From positions 30,388-94,387 of the forward strand of contig CAYVIB010000019.1 of assembly GCA_964451365.1 (NCBI GenBank): a stretch of 64,000 bases of DNA, given 5' to 3'. A program made the translations under genes and the position numbers. Position 1 is the stretch's first letter, and the number at the start of each line of letters is the position of its first letter. The notes below the pieces were generated by a model. The model did no database searches, had not been told where the DNA came from, and saw nothing but the letters and a program-made list of their open reading frames with translations. Below are positions 36,202 through 44,939 of this stretch, one piece after another. Source of the DNA: CAYVIB01 sp964451365 (GTDB lineage: Bacteria; Pseudomonadota; Gammaproteobacteria; Pseudomonadales; Cellvibrionaceae).

Positions 36202-36699
36202 TTACTTATTACCGGATGTTTTTTTCCGCGGTGTTTTTGACGATCTATCGTCGGATAAATCCGTCGCCTTTTGCCTGACGGTGGTACTACAGGAATTGGC
36301 CGCGTTACTCGCCGCGCTGGCACCGTCGTGGGTTACCACCGCAACACCGACAGGCCCCGCGGCTGCCGCGCCATACGGACCGACCGCAACAGCCACTGTA
36401 TCGGATGCGGCTGCCGCGTAATCGGAACTGGCACTGGCAGATACCACACTGGTTTGAACAACGCCGTTGCCCGATGCGGAGCTGGCGGCGCTTGCCGCTG
36501 CCGGTCCGTCTCCCTGTTCCGCTTCCGCGGCCACCGAAGATGTGGCAACCACCTCCGTTGAACGATCGACGGCAGGCAAGCCAACAACGTCGTTTTCTCC
36601 GTCATTTTCCGTGCCGCCAGCCGCAGGGTGATTTTTTTTGATGACATCGTTGGTACTTTCTCCGATGGCACCGGGGCTACCTATTGATGTACTGCTCAT
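36202..36699 (-). CDS. Ala/Ser-rich low-complexity protein
   Basis: 165 residues with GAGGT 7 bp before the ATG. The N-terminal 60 residues are polar. Residues about 60-140 are dominated by Ala, Ser, Val and Gly (SASASSDYAAAASDTVAVAV), and the tail is basic (KTPRKKTSGNK). It has no signal peptide, no cysteine pair and no recognisable domain. The strong composition makes alignments unreliable. It lies upstream of the small coiled-coil gene and downstream of the transporter on the same strand, but all gaps are long enough for separate promoters. Confidence 0.55.
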   Translation of the reverse strand: MSSTSIGSPGAIGESTNDVIKKNHPAAGGTENDGENDVVGLPAVDRSTEVVATSSVAAEAEQGDGPAAASAASSASGNGVVQTSVVSASASSDYAAAASDTVAVAVGPYGAAAAGPVGVAVVTHDGASAASNAANSCSTTVRQKATDLSDDRSSKTPRKKTSGNK

Positions 36700-36764
36700 G
36701 GTGATACCTCGCTTGTTTACTGTATGTCGAGCTGCTATTTAAGCCGGCACAAATATCTGCCGGA

Positions 36765-38315
36765 TTAAAACGGAGTCAGGTTGATAAAATTCAACATGAG
36801 TGAAACACCCAGGGTGATGACGAGAATACCGGACAAATCCACGATGAACCCGGTCTTGATCATTTGCCGAACCGGTATTAGGCCGGACCCGTATACGATG
36901 ACATTGGCCGATGTTGATATCGGCAACATAAAACCGTAAATGGCAGAGAAGGTGGCAACAAGGGCCACCACTAACGGATCGCCACCGCCCGCCTCCGCTA
37001 CCGGCACAATGGTCGGTACCAGCACCGTAATACTCACCAGGTTGTTGCTGACTTCGGAAAAAAGAATCGCGGTGGCGGAAGAAAAAAAACTGACGCCTAA
37101 CTGCCCCACGTCACCAATTTTTTCCGCCAACATGGCACCCACAGTTTGGGCCAGTCCGGTCTCACTCATTAACTTACCCAGTGCGAGCGCCGAGCCCACC
37201 AGCAAAATCGGTCCCCAATCCATTTGGCGCACATCTCGCCAGCGCATGGTGAACCCTTCATGCCGGCCAACCGGCAACACAAACAAACAGCAGGCGGCCA
37301 GCATCGCCACTACCGATGGCGGCAAACGCTCGACCAGGATAATATGGGAACTCGATAAAGGCCCGGAAACCAGCGTGACGAAAGCCGGCAGCAGCCAGAA
37401 GAAAACCGCCATGCCAAATACAACAGCGGTATTTTTTTCTCCGCGCGACATCACTCCCAACTGCCGGCGCAGATCGCGAAAGTATGCCGCTGCATGTACG
37501 TACCGAACCTCCGGCGGATTCACGACAAGCACCGCAATAACAAGCAGGAAAAACAACACAATAACTATCGGTGCGGACAACATCATCCACTTGCCGATCG
37601 AAATGGCAACTCCGAACTCCTCACGAATAAACTGGCGGCCGACCATGTTGGCGGAGTCCCCAAAGGGAGTAAGGAGCGCACCAAGCGTGGCTCCATAAGC
37701 GGTAATCAACATTAGCGCGGTGGCAAAACGCAACGGATGCCTGGCAGTATTCGTCTGCTTGTAAATATCATCGGACAGCGCATGAACAATACCAATTGCA
37801 ACAGGGACCAGCATCGATGCGATTGCGCCATTATCGATTACGCCCGAAAGCAACGCGGCCATAAGACCAAATGCAATCACAATATTCCGCGTCGATCCGC
37901 CGACGCCCGGCAGGCTCAGCACGGCCAATGCTATACGTTTTCCCAAACCATATTTCGCCATGGAAAGGGTAATAATAAATCCACCCAGCAATAAAAACAG
38001 GGTCGGCGAGGAAAAAGCGCCGAATACCGTACGAGCGGATGCCACATTCAGGACTACCGCCAAAGTCAGGGCAAGGATGGATGTAACGGGAATGGAAATG
38101 GGTTGTGCGATCCAATAAACCACAGTCATCACAACTATCGCCAACAGGCTTTTCTGTTCGCCATTGAGCGGCAGAGGAGCAAACAGAACCACCACCAGTA
38201 GGGCCGGACCGGCCAAGAGACCAATGATTCTCCTTCTTGTTAACAATACTTTTTTTGTATCATGCTTGAGCTTGTTACGAGTATTGTTTACTGTCTCAAG
38301 GTCATTAGCGGACAT
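36765..38315 (-). CDS. DASS/SLC13-family anion transporter
   Basis: About 516 residues with roughly 12 hydrophobic segments. Paired SxT-type substrate/sodium loops are visible (STRNIVIAFG region, FGDSANMVGRQ and LPISTSANVIVYGSG), placing it with sodium- or proton-coupled dicarboxylate, citrate or sulfate transporters (CitMHS/ArsB-like superfamily). The ATG at 38315 is chosen because AAGGTGG lies just upstream; an upstream in-frame start has none. Substrate cannot be told from sequence. Confidence 0.85.
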   Translation of the reverse strand: MSANDLETVNNTRNKLKHDTKKVLLTRRRIIGLLAGPALLVVVLFAPLPLNGEQKSLLAIVVMTVVYWIAQPISIPVTSILALTLAVVLNVASARTVFGAFSSPTLFLLLGGFIITLSMAKYGLGKRIALAVLSLPGVGGSTRNIVIAFGLMAALLSGVIDNGAIASMLVPVAIGIVHALSDDIYKQTNTARHPLRFATALMLITAYGATLGALLTPFGDSANMVGRQFIREEFGVAISIGKWMMLSAPIVIVLFFLLVIAVLVVNPPEVRYVHAAAYFRDLRRQLGVMSRGEKNTAVVFGMAVFFWLLPAFVTLVSGPLSSSHIILVERLPPSVVAMLAACCLFVLPVGRHEGFTMRWRDVRQMDWGPILLVGSALALGKLMSETGLAQTVGAMLAEKIGDVGQLGVSFFSSATAILFSEVSNNLVSITVLVPTIVPVAEAGGGDPLVVALVATFSAIYGFMLPISTSANVIVYGSGLIPVRQMIKTGFIVDLSGILVITLGVSLMLNFINLTPF

Positions 38316-38567
38316 AACTGCCACCTTAGTTAGTAAAACAACTTGAATTTTCCCGACAACCGTCACACGAAAAAATAATTTTTGTCGTCGATGGTTAAAA
38401 AACTACACTTCCCGGAAAAAGTAGGCCATGGGTAATAGGGGCAGACTTTTGGCCAGAAACAGCCAAAGCGGTAAAACAAAGGGAGCAGAGAGGATTAAAT
38501 CAAACGTGATGACGACCACAATTTTATTGAACGACATAGAATATGTCGCACAACTTTATTTTTATGA

Positions 38568-39230
38568 TCAGCAGTGAAGGATATCTTTCTGAACGGCAAA
38601 GTAAACTGCCGCCGGTGCGTTTTTTACACCCAACTTTGCGAATATGCTCTGACGATGATTTTTAACGGTGGAAGGACTTAAATGCAACGCTTGCCCGGTA
38701 GCGTGGATAGACATTCCTTTGGCCAGCATTTGCAGCACCTGTAGCTCCGTATCCGACAGCAGGGGACGCGACGATACGCGGTCGGCTATGATTTGCGTGC
38801 CGCTTTCCCGCTTTTCCAGATAATTCTGCAATTCCGTCTGAACGGTATGAGTCAACATCATTTCCCCTTTTAACACTGCCCTGATGCTTTTCAGCAGGTT
38901 ATCGGGCGCGGCATGCAGTGGGAGAACGTTATCGCTTCCAGCCACCACCGCTTTGTAAACATTCTCGCCCCGGATGTCTTCCGCAATCAATACAACTTTG
39001 GTGGCAAGCCCTTTCATTTTAACCATATTGCAGATGAGGGGACCGTCCACAACCTCGGAAGAGAACTCCACCAATGTCAGCTCAGGACGCAAACGACGGA
39101 TGCCTCGAATACCACTGACGGTTTCTCCGGCTTCTCCCACTACCACAATAGAGGAGTCCCCAGAAAATAAAGAAACCAATCCCCTGCGAACCAGGGAACA
39201 GCTATGGATAATAAAAATTGACGATTCCAT
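38568..39230 (-). CDS. NarL/LuxR-type response regulator with degenerate receiver
   Basis: 220 residues. The C-terminal 65 are a standard LuxR/GerE helix-turn-helix (LSDTELQVLQMLAKGMSIHATGQ, then STVKNHRQSIFAKL). The N-terminal domain has receiver length and fold, but the acidic pair at the first strand is replaced by IHS and the expected phosphoacceptor aspartate by glutamate or another residue (LTLVEFSS). It is therefore probably not phosphorylated by a kinase and may be constitutively active or ligand-controlled. No sensor kinase is adjacent. It is divergent from the genes to its right. Confidence 0.85.
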   Translation of the reverse strand: MESSIFIIHSCSLVRRGLVSLFSGDSSIVVVGEAGETVSGIRGIRRLRPELTLVEFSSEVVDGPLICNMVKMKGLATKVVLIAEDIRGENVYKAVVAGSDNVLPLHAAPDNLLKSIRAVLKGEMMLTHTVQTELQNYLEKRESGTQIIADRVSSRPLLSDTELQVLQMLAKGMSIHATGQALHLSPSTVKNHRQSIFAKLGVKNAPAAVYFAVQKDILHC

Positions 39231-39585
39231 ATTCTTATGCCGATAGGAAAGATAGAAAATATTTTTAAAATTATAATACTATGAAGACTATCAAAAATAA
39301 TTTTCGTTTATTCGATCTTCATCTATTAATAGATATACATTGGGATAAGCATTATGAGAAGTTCAGGATTGTCGCGGGAATAATCACTATTGTCGATGCC
39401 ACTCTTAACATCAGTATGTCAATCAGGAGGTTTATCCTAGCAAGCACCCAATAACTGACAAAAATTCTCTTAATGAAGCATGAACATGAAATACAAAAAT
39501 GGATTTTGTTTTTTTGTCTATTTCATGTTTAACGGAAATTGATCGGGTGAGTTTATAGTTTTTTAACATTTGTGGATTACCGGAA
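39231..39585. other. AT-rich intergenic stretch with an inverted repeat
   Basis: A 355-bp AT-rich gap. AACATGAAATA at 39483 pairs with TATTTCATGTT at 39519, with a T-rich loop between them. Several TA-rich boxes near 39260-39280 could form the LuxR gene promoter, but I see no convincing -35/-10 pair. No gene found. Confidence 0.45.
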
Positions 39586-40049
39586 ATGCGTTTAGGTATT
39601 GAAACTTTAAAATTAAAACGGCTGCGGCGCACAAACCGTCTTCTTTTATGCACTCCGATATGGACGGCATCGATAGCCGTCCCGGTTGCTACGGAGGGCC
39701 CACTCTACGATGTTTATCGGAGTGTCCGGTACGACTACAAGGATCCGGTGCCAGGTAAAGTGGCTAAGGTCACCAGATCCGGTGGCACCCTGAAGCGCCG
39801 CGCCAGACTCCATATTCGGTATGAATACACCGTTGCCGGGATACCGTATATTTCCGATAACCTGTGGAACAACAGCACCTGCGTTGAAGATACGATCCCC
39901 CTTAACCACCTGCACCCGGGGACAACGTCACTGTCTTCGTGGAGCGAGGCCAGCCGAAACAAGTCGTGCTAGACAGAACCCCGGCCACGGCGTGGCAGTG
40001 GCTGCTGGGGTTTTTGATCCTTCTGTTACCGTTCATCCTGCTTTGGTAA
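39586..40049 (+). pseudogene. DUF3592-like membrane protein, frameshifted
   Basis: The first frame reads VPGKVAKVTRSG...RYEYTVAGIPYISDNLW, the recognisable core of DUF3592 proteins. It then runs out of family at the GGGG at 39918-39921 and stops at 39970-39972. In the other frame the sequence continues as PGDNVTVFVERGQPKQVVLD, followed by a C-terminal hydrophobic helix (LLGFLILLLPFILLW) and a stop at 40047. Adding one G to the run would join both parts into one normal protein. The N-terminal membrane helix typical of the family is also weak. Either a real loss by one-base deletion or a sequencing error in a homopolymer. Confidence 0.75.
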
Positions 40050-40123
40050 TGGTCATATATCCATTTGATGACGCCCTCGCTCCCATGGGGGATTCAACCA
40101 TTGCATAAACGTTGTTTTAACTT

Positions 40124-40180
40124 CCCTTGGAACACCTAAGATTAATTTAGAACCCATGGATCGCCCCGCAACCCGCGTCC
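40124..40180 (+). promoter_or_regulatory. Conserved leader segment upstream of the first beta-propeller gene
   Basis: Starts CCCTTGGAACA and ends CGCGTCC; it aligns with 42297-42354 with roughly 60% identity and one gap. It lies about 190 bp before the ATG. The rest of 40050-40367 shows no gene. Confidence 0.45.
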
Positions 40181-40367
40181 CGCAAGGGCAGCAGCCGGGC
40201 GGACAGGTATCCTTCGTTTGGGTATCCGCGGTCATATGGCATCAAATAAGTCGATCCCCTATGCTTTAGCCCCGCTATCTACCGGAAGTTTTACCAAGCC
40301 TGGAAGAACATCCGGATGAAGTGAGCGCCGGGCCTGTACCGGCTCTTATCCAACTTGAGGATTCAAA

Positions 40368-42137
40368 ATGAAGAAATATGTTGTGCTATTGCCCGTTGTT
40401 TTTATATGCCTGGTGGGAAGCTCTTTCGGGCGGGCAATGGATAACCCCGTGGTCAAATGGCGCTTCAAAACCGAAGGAGCCATCCGCGCCGACGCTGTTC
40501 TGGACGGTGACAGGATTTTTGTGGCGGGCACGGACGGTCAATTGCACGCGTTACGAAAAATCGATGGCGGTCATATATGGACTGTTCGAACAAAAGGTGC
40601 CCTGGCCGGCGAGCCGGCGGCATCAGGCAGTACGATCGTAGTGGTAAGCCGCGATAACCATGTTTATGCAATCAACACCGACACCGGCCAGGAAAAATGG
40701 AAGTTTCGTATGCAGCTGGAGAATGAGGCCAGCAAATCCGGCTGGAAATATTTCACCGCTGCGCCGGTAATCGCGGGCGATAAGGTTTATATCGGCTCGG
40801 GAGATTCGAATTTATATGCGCTTGACCTGGCAAGTGGAAAGCCGATATGGAAATTCACCACAACGGGCCAGATTCGGGCAACGCCGCTTGTGGACGGTGA
40901 CACCATTTACCAGCCGAGCAATGACGGCATTGTGTATGCCATCAATACAGATAACGGCAGCTTGCTGTGGAAGTTTGAAACGCAGGGGGTTAAGTACAAC
41001 CCGGAAGATTTCGACTTCGATCGCAAATCCATCTACGCCACACCTGTTTTGGTCAACGGCATCCTGATTATCGGGTCCCGTGATGGAAACGTTTACGCTA
41101 TCGATACCAAAACCAAAACCACAAAATGGACATTCGCATACGACACCACATGGGCCATGACCACCGCCGTGGATACCGATACGGTATACGTGGGCTGGTC
41201 CACAAACGATAAATTCAGCGCTATCGATTTGAAAACCGGAAGGGAAAAATGGCAATTCACCACTGGCTCCCATAATTACACCACGGGACTATTGAACGGC
41301 GACTCGGTCTATTTTGGCTCGGCGGACGGAAAACTTTACCGATTGAACAGAAAAACCGGTGAAAAAATATGGGACTATGAGATAGGACAGGAAATTCATT
41401 CCTCCCCCGTTTACGACAGGGAAACGAACAGCCTCTTTATTGGCGGCGACGATGGATTTCTTTATTCCATCGCGCCAGGCAAACCCGCTCATAAAGCCGT
41501 GTATCAACCATCGACAATCGAGGGCCCGATGCAGTACCTGGTTGTGGACTCGAAAGTCACACCTTACCTGGTGGATAAAGGCTTTGAGCACCTGGACGAG
41601 CAAGAGAAACTGAAAAATTTTATTCAAAGCCGACTGACGGATAAAGAACCCGGTGTTATTGTATTTGCGCTACCGGTAATTCCCACTGATGTTATAGGCA
41701 AAGCCCCCGGCGCCGGGCTGATGCGAAGTTACCTGGAAGCAGGAGGCAAAGTGGTCTGGTTCGGTGATCCTCCCAACTACTATGCATTAAATGAAGCTGG
41801 AGACAATTTTATTCGCGACGTGAAGCCCGGGACGCAATTACTGGAAGTTAACTACACCAATCTGAGCGAATCCGGTAACTACCAGAGCCGAGCGACCCAG
41901 GAAGGAAAAAACTGGGGCCTGCCCGCCTGGTTCAAAACCACCGCCACACCGGTTCTGCCCGAAGGGTTAATCCCTCTGGCGTATGATGAATTTGAGCGCG
42001 TCAGCGCATGGGTTAAACCTTTCCACTCGCGACCTGGTTCGGGATTTGTCTCGCTTCGCACCTGGGGATGGAATGTGCCTATCACCAACAGCGACCTGGA
42101 GTTGATTCACGAAGTGGCAACCTATGGTTTGGAGTAA
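40368..42137 (+). CDS. Secreted PQQ-type beta-propeller protein, paralog 1
   Basis: 589 residues. A signal peptide (residues about 1-22) is followed by seven or eight PQQ-like/BamB-like propeller repeats of about 40 residues with motifs such as VYAINTDTGQEKWKF and LYALDLASGKPIWKF, up to about residue 370. The last 200 residues are a separate domain: VIVFALPVIPTDVI, then LMRSYLEAGGKVVWFGDPPNYY and a conserved PGSGFVSLRTWGWNVPI. The YLEAGGKVVWFG stretch looks like a Rossmann-like or glutamine-amidotransferase-type core, by eye only. No PQQ-dependent dehydrogenase catalytic residues are apparent, so it is more likely a binding or scaffold protein. A paralog follows after 426 bp. Confidence 0.82.
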   Translation: MKKYVVLLPVVFICLVGSSFGRAMDNPVVKWRFKTEGAIRADAVLDGDRIFVAGTDGQLHALRKIDGGHIWTVRTKGALAGEPAASGSTIVVVSRDNHVYAINTDTGQEKWKFRMQLENEASKSGWKYFTAAPVIAGDKVYIGSGDSNLYALDLASGKPIWKFTTTGQIRATPLVDGDTIYQPSNDGIVYAINTDNGSLLWKFETQGVKYNPEDFDFDRKSIYATPVLVNGILIIGSRDGNVYAIDTKTKTTKWTFAYDTTWAMTTAVDTDTVYVGWSTNDKFSAIDLKTGREKWQFTTGSHNYTTGLLNGDSVYFGSADGKLYRLNRKTGEKIWDYEIGQEIHSSPVYDRETNSLFIGGDDGFLYSIAPGKPAHKAVYQPSTIEGPMQYLVVDSKVTPYLVDKGFEHLDEQEKLKNFIQSRLTDKEPGVIVFALPVIPTDVIGKAPGAGLMRSYLEAGGKVVWFGDPPNYYALNEAGDNFIRDVKPGTQLLEVNYTNLSESGNYQSRATQEGKNWGLPAWFKTTATPVLPEGLIPLAYDEFERVSAWVKPFHSRPGSGFVSLRTWGWNVPITNSDLELIHEVATYGLE

Positions 42138-42144
42138 GATATCT

Positions 42145-42176
42145 CCGCCCGGGACAACGTCCTGGGCGGCTCCTTT
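42145..42176 (+). terminator. Probable rho-independent terminator after paralog 1
   Basis: An 11-bp stem CCGCCCGGGAC/GTCCTGGGCGG with a 3-base loop (one G-T pair), starting 8 bp after the stop; only a short T run follows. Confidence 0.55.
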
Positions 42177-42296
42177 AACCTGGGCAGCTCTTTTAAAAAG
42201 TCCTTATTCAGATTCATCCGTTATACCACCGCATTTTTTTGCCGATAAGTTGTAACACCGAAACGAGAGTGACAAATATAACCGCTCGGGCACTCT

Positions 42297-42354
42297 CCCT
42301 TGGAACAATTAGGACTGATTTGGAATACATCAATCCACGCTACAGTCCGCGTCC
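42297..42354 (+). promoter_or_regulatory. Conserved leader segment upstream of the second beta-propeller gene
   Basis: Matches 40124-40180 and lies at a similar distance from the ATG (about 210 bp against 190). The surrounding 42177-42563 stretch has no gene. The shared segment suggests that the duplication included regulatory sequence. Confidence 0.45.
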
Positions 42355-42563
42355 GGCGGGCGCTTCTCCCCCGCAATCCACTGCTTTCCTCATTCTGGCG
42401 CGCCCGACAGCATAGTTTAAAAAAAACAGTTCACCTATGCTACCAGCCGATAGCTATCAGTAACACCGCATCCCGAATGCTCGGGAATTAAAAATAACCG
42501 AGACGAAGGAAGGCTGTTTTTACCCGCGCCTTTCTTCCGCTTGTTTTAGACGAGGAACCAACG

Positions 42564-44336
42564 ATGAAAAATAAATTCGTGTTACTGGGTGGTATATTAC
42601 TTACGTGTCTGGCCTTCAATGTATTCGCGCAACCGGCTCTGGACACCCCAAAGGTAAAGTGGCGATTTAAAACCGAAGGCCCCGTGCGAGCCGATGCTGT
42701 TGTCGATGGTGAAAAAGTCTTTGTCAGCAGCACCGATGGCAAATTGTACGCGTTAAACAAAAATGACGGCCAACAACTGTGGAAGTTCAGGACTCGCGGT
42801 GCATTGGCCGGCGAGCCGGCGATTTCCGGCAACACCGTGGTGGTGGTCAGCCGCAACAATAAGGTTTACGCTTTAAATCGGCATAACGGCCGCCTCAAAT
42901 GGAAATTCCGTATGCGCCCGGAGCTGCCGGTAAGCTATTCAGAGTGGCGTTATTTTAGCGCTTCGCCGGTCATAGCCAACGGCAAGGTATATATCGGCTC
43001 CGGCGATGGTTATCTGTACGCGCTCGACCAACGACATGGCTACCCGCTCTGGAAATTCCGCACCGATGGTCCGATTCGCGCCACACCGCTGGTTGTCGGC
43101 AGCACCATCTACCAGCCCAGCGACGATGGTTTTGTTTATGCGCTTAATGCCGAGACCGGCCGATACCTGTGGAAATTCGAAACCGCTGGCGCACAGTACG
43201 TCTCTTCGGATCACGGCTTCGATCGCAAAGCGATTTATGCAAAACCGATTTTGGTGGGCGACACGTTGATTATTGGCTCCCGCGACGGAAATGTATATGC
43301 AATCGATATCGACACCCAAACCGCCAAATGGACTTTCTCCTACGGCAGCACGTGGGCAATGTCGACCGCGGTGGAAGGAGACACGGTTTATGTGGGCTGG
43401 TCTACCAACAACCACTTCAGCGCGTTGGATTTGAATACCGGCGTGGAGAAGTGGAAATACGTCGCCGGCGCACACAACTATACCACGGCATTGGTGGGCG
43501 ACTACTCGGTTTATTTCGGCTCGGCCGACGGCAATCTATATCACCTGGATAAAACCTCCGGTGAAAAAATCTGGGAGTACAACGTCGGTGAGGAAATATT
43601 TTCTTCTCCGGTTTACGACGACGAATCCGGCACGTTGTTTTTTGGAAGTGATGACGGATTTATGTATGCCGTCGAACAGGGCGGTCCCACGTATAAAGCG
43701 GTATATCAACCAGCCGTTCTCGAAAATATTGCCCAATATATTATTGTTGACGGAAAGATTACCCCTTACCTGACAGAAAAAGGTTACGAACATCTCGATT
43801 CGGAAACACAGCTGCAACAATTCATTGAAACCCGCCTGGCGGATGGCGCACCCAGCGTAATTGTGTTTGCGTTTCCGGTGGTGCCGGACGATGTTATTGG
43901 TGATAAACCCTGGCAAGGCCTGCTGCGCAATTACCTGGAAAGCGGCGGCAAGGTGGTTTGGTTTGGCGAGCCGATGAACTACTGGCGGCCGACAGGGGAC
44001 TGGACGCTGGCTCGCGACGCCACGCAAGCCGAACAAACTCTCGGCATTAAGTTTCTGGACTCTTCGGAATCCGGCAACTACCGCAGTAAAACCACTCAAG
44101 CAGGTCGCAATTGGGGCTTGCCGAACTGGTTTAAATCCACCGGTGCTCCCGTTGTTGGCAAAGGCGTGATTCCCCTGGGCTACGACGAGTTTAATTATGT
44201 CGTTGCATGGATCAAGCCATTCCACTCCAGGCCCGGCTCCGGATTTGTTTCGCTGCGCACATGGGGCTGGTATGTACCGATCGAAGACGAGGACCTGATG
44301 CTTATAGACGAAGTGGCCTCTTACGGACTTGACTGA
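42564..44336 (+). CDS. Secreted PQQ-type beta-propeller protein, paralog 2
   Basis: 590 residues, collinear with paralog 1 throughout, including the signal peptide, the propeller repeats (WRFKTEGPVRADAVVDG, VYIGSGDGYLYALDQ) and the unusual C-terminal domain with YLESGGKVVWFGEPMNYW and PGSGFVSLRTWGWYVPI. I estimate well over half of residues identical; differences are spread along the whole length, so the duplication is old. Neighbouring genes give no clear functional clue, but two secreted copies with retained domains suggest different ligands or conditions. Confidence 0.82.
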   Translation: MKNKFVLLGGILLTCLAFNVFAQPALDTPKVKWRFKTEGPVRADAVVDGEKVFVSSTDGKLYALNKNDGQQLWKFRTRGALAGEPAISGNTVVVVSRNNKVYALNRHNGRLKWKFRMRPELPVSYSEWRYFSASPVIANGKVYIGSGDGYLYALDQRHGYPLWKFRTDGPIRATPLVVGSTIYQPSDDGFVYALNAETGRYLWKFETAGAQYVSSDHGFDRKAIYAKPILVGDTLIIGSRDGNVYAIDIDTQTAKWTFSYGSTWAMSTAVEGDTVYVGWSTNNHFSALDLNTGVEKWKYVAGAHNYTTALVGDYSVYFGSADGNLYHLDKTSGEKIWEYNVGEEIFSSPVYDDESGTLFFGSDDGFMYAVEQGGPTYKAVYQPAVLENIAQYIIVDGKITPYLTEKGYEHLDSETQLQQFIETRLADGAPSVIVFAFPVVPDDVIGDKPWQGLLRNYLESGGKVVWFGEPMNYWRPTGDWTLARDATQAEQTLGIKFLDSSESGNYRSKTTQAGRNWGLPNWFKSTGAPVVGKGVIPLGYDEFNYVVAWIKPFHSRPGSGFVSLRTWGWYVPIEDEDLMLIDEVASYGLD

Positions 44337-44358
44337 TACCTAACGAAGATGTTAGCTC

Positions 44359-44396
44359 ACTATTAACCCGGCATTTGAATATGTCGGGCTAATAGT
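44359..44396. terminator. Stem-loop after paralog 2
   Basis: Arms ACTATTAACCCGGCAT and ATGTCGGGCTAATAGT pair with two G-T positions, about 22 bp after the stop. The T-tract is weak, so termination is likely but not certain. Confidence 0.45.
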
Positions 44397-44564
44397 TCTC
44401 CCAGGCTGGCGTTTTGCACCGTCCTTGATAACATATCCAGATTATCCAGGGCGGGTTTTTTGCTCCGGTTATAGAAATCGGGGGAACTGTGATATAAATC
44501 CGGTTTCTATACTTTGATCAATAAAACTTTAATCAACAAAACGAGCCCCATCGAGGAGAAGATT

Positions 44565-44855
44565 ATGAAATGCCCCGTATGTACCAACGTGGACCTGGCG
44601 ATGACCGACAGGCAGGGAATAGAAATTGATTACTGCCCCACATGCCGCGGTGTTTGGTTGGACAGGGGTGAGCTGGACAAAATTATTGACCGCTCGGCGG
44701 CACCGGCTCCTACTCAAGCTCCCCCGGCATACAGCCCCCCGCCCCACAGGGAGCATCGCGATACACGCCACCATTCATCAGGCGGCTATAAAGACCACGA
44801 CTATTACAAGCGAAAAAAGAAGAGCAGCCTTTTGGGCGAGCTGTTTGACTTTTAA
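44565..44855 (+). CDS. Zinc-ribbon (zf-TFIIB family) protein
   Basis: 96 residues from the ATG at 44565, which has GAGGAG upstream. The N-terminus MKCPVCTNVDLAM and IDYCPTCRGVWLDRGEL form the CPxC...CPxC zinc ribbon with the family's WLDRGEL ending. The rest is a proline-, histidine- and lysine-rich tail. It probably binds zinc; its partner and role are unknown. A 30-bp repeat lies between it and selO. Confidence 0.88.
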   Translation: MKCPVCTNVDLAMTDRQGIEIDYCPTCRGVWLDRGELDKIIDRSAAPAPTQAPPAYSPPPHREHRDTRHHSSGGYKDHDYYKRKKKSSLLGELFDF

Positions 44856-44891
44856 CGGAATCGGCAATCAACTTTTGTTTTTAGCGTAACC

Positions 44892-44921
44892 GGCGGGTGG
44901 CATTTCATTTACCCGCCCTGC
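44892..44921. repeat. Short relative of the GGCGGGTGGC repeat family
   Basis: GGCGGGTGGC, a short loop and TTACCCGCCC form a hairpin between convergent zf-TFIIB and selO genes. The arms resemble those at 12944 and 22427. Confidence 0.55.
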
Positions 44922-44939
44922 AATGGCGAATTTTTAAAA

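Noticed and set aside
36202..36699. A Reb-type R-body protein reading of the Ala/Ser-rich gene
   Set aside because: Low-complexity composition alone suggested it; the conserved Reb core sequence is absent.
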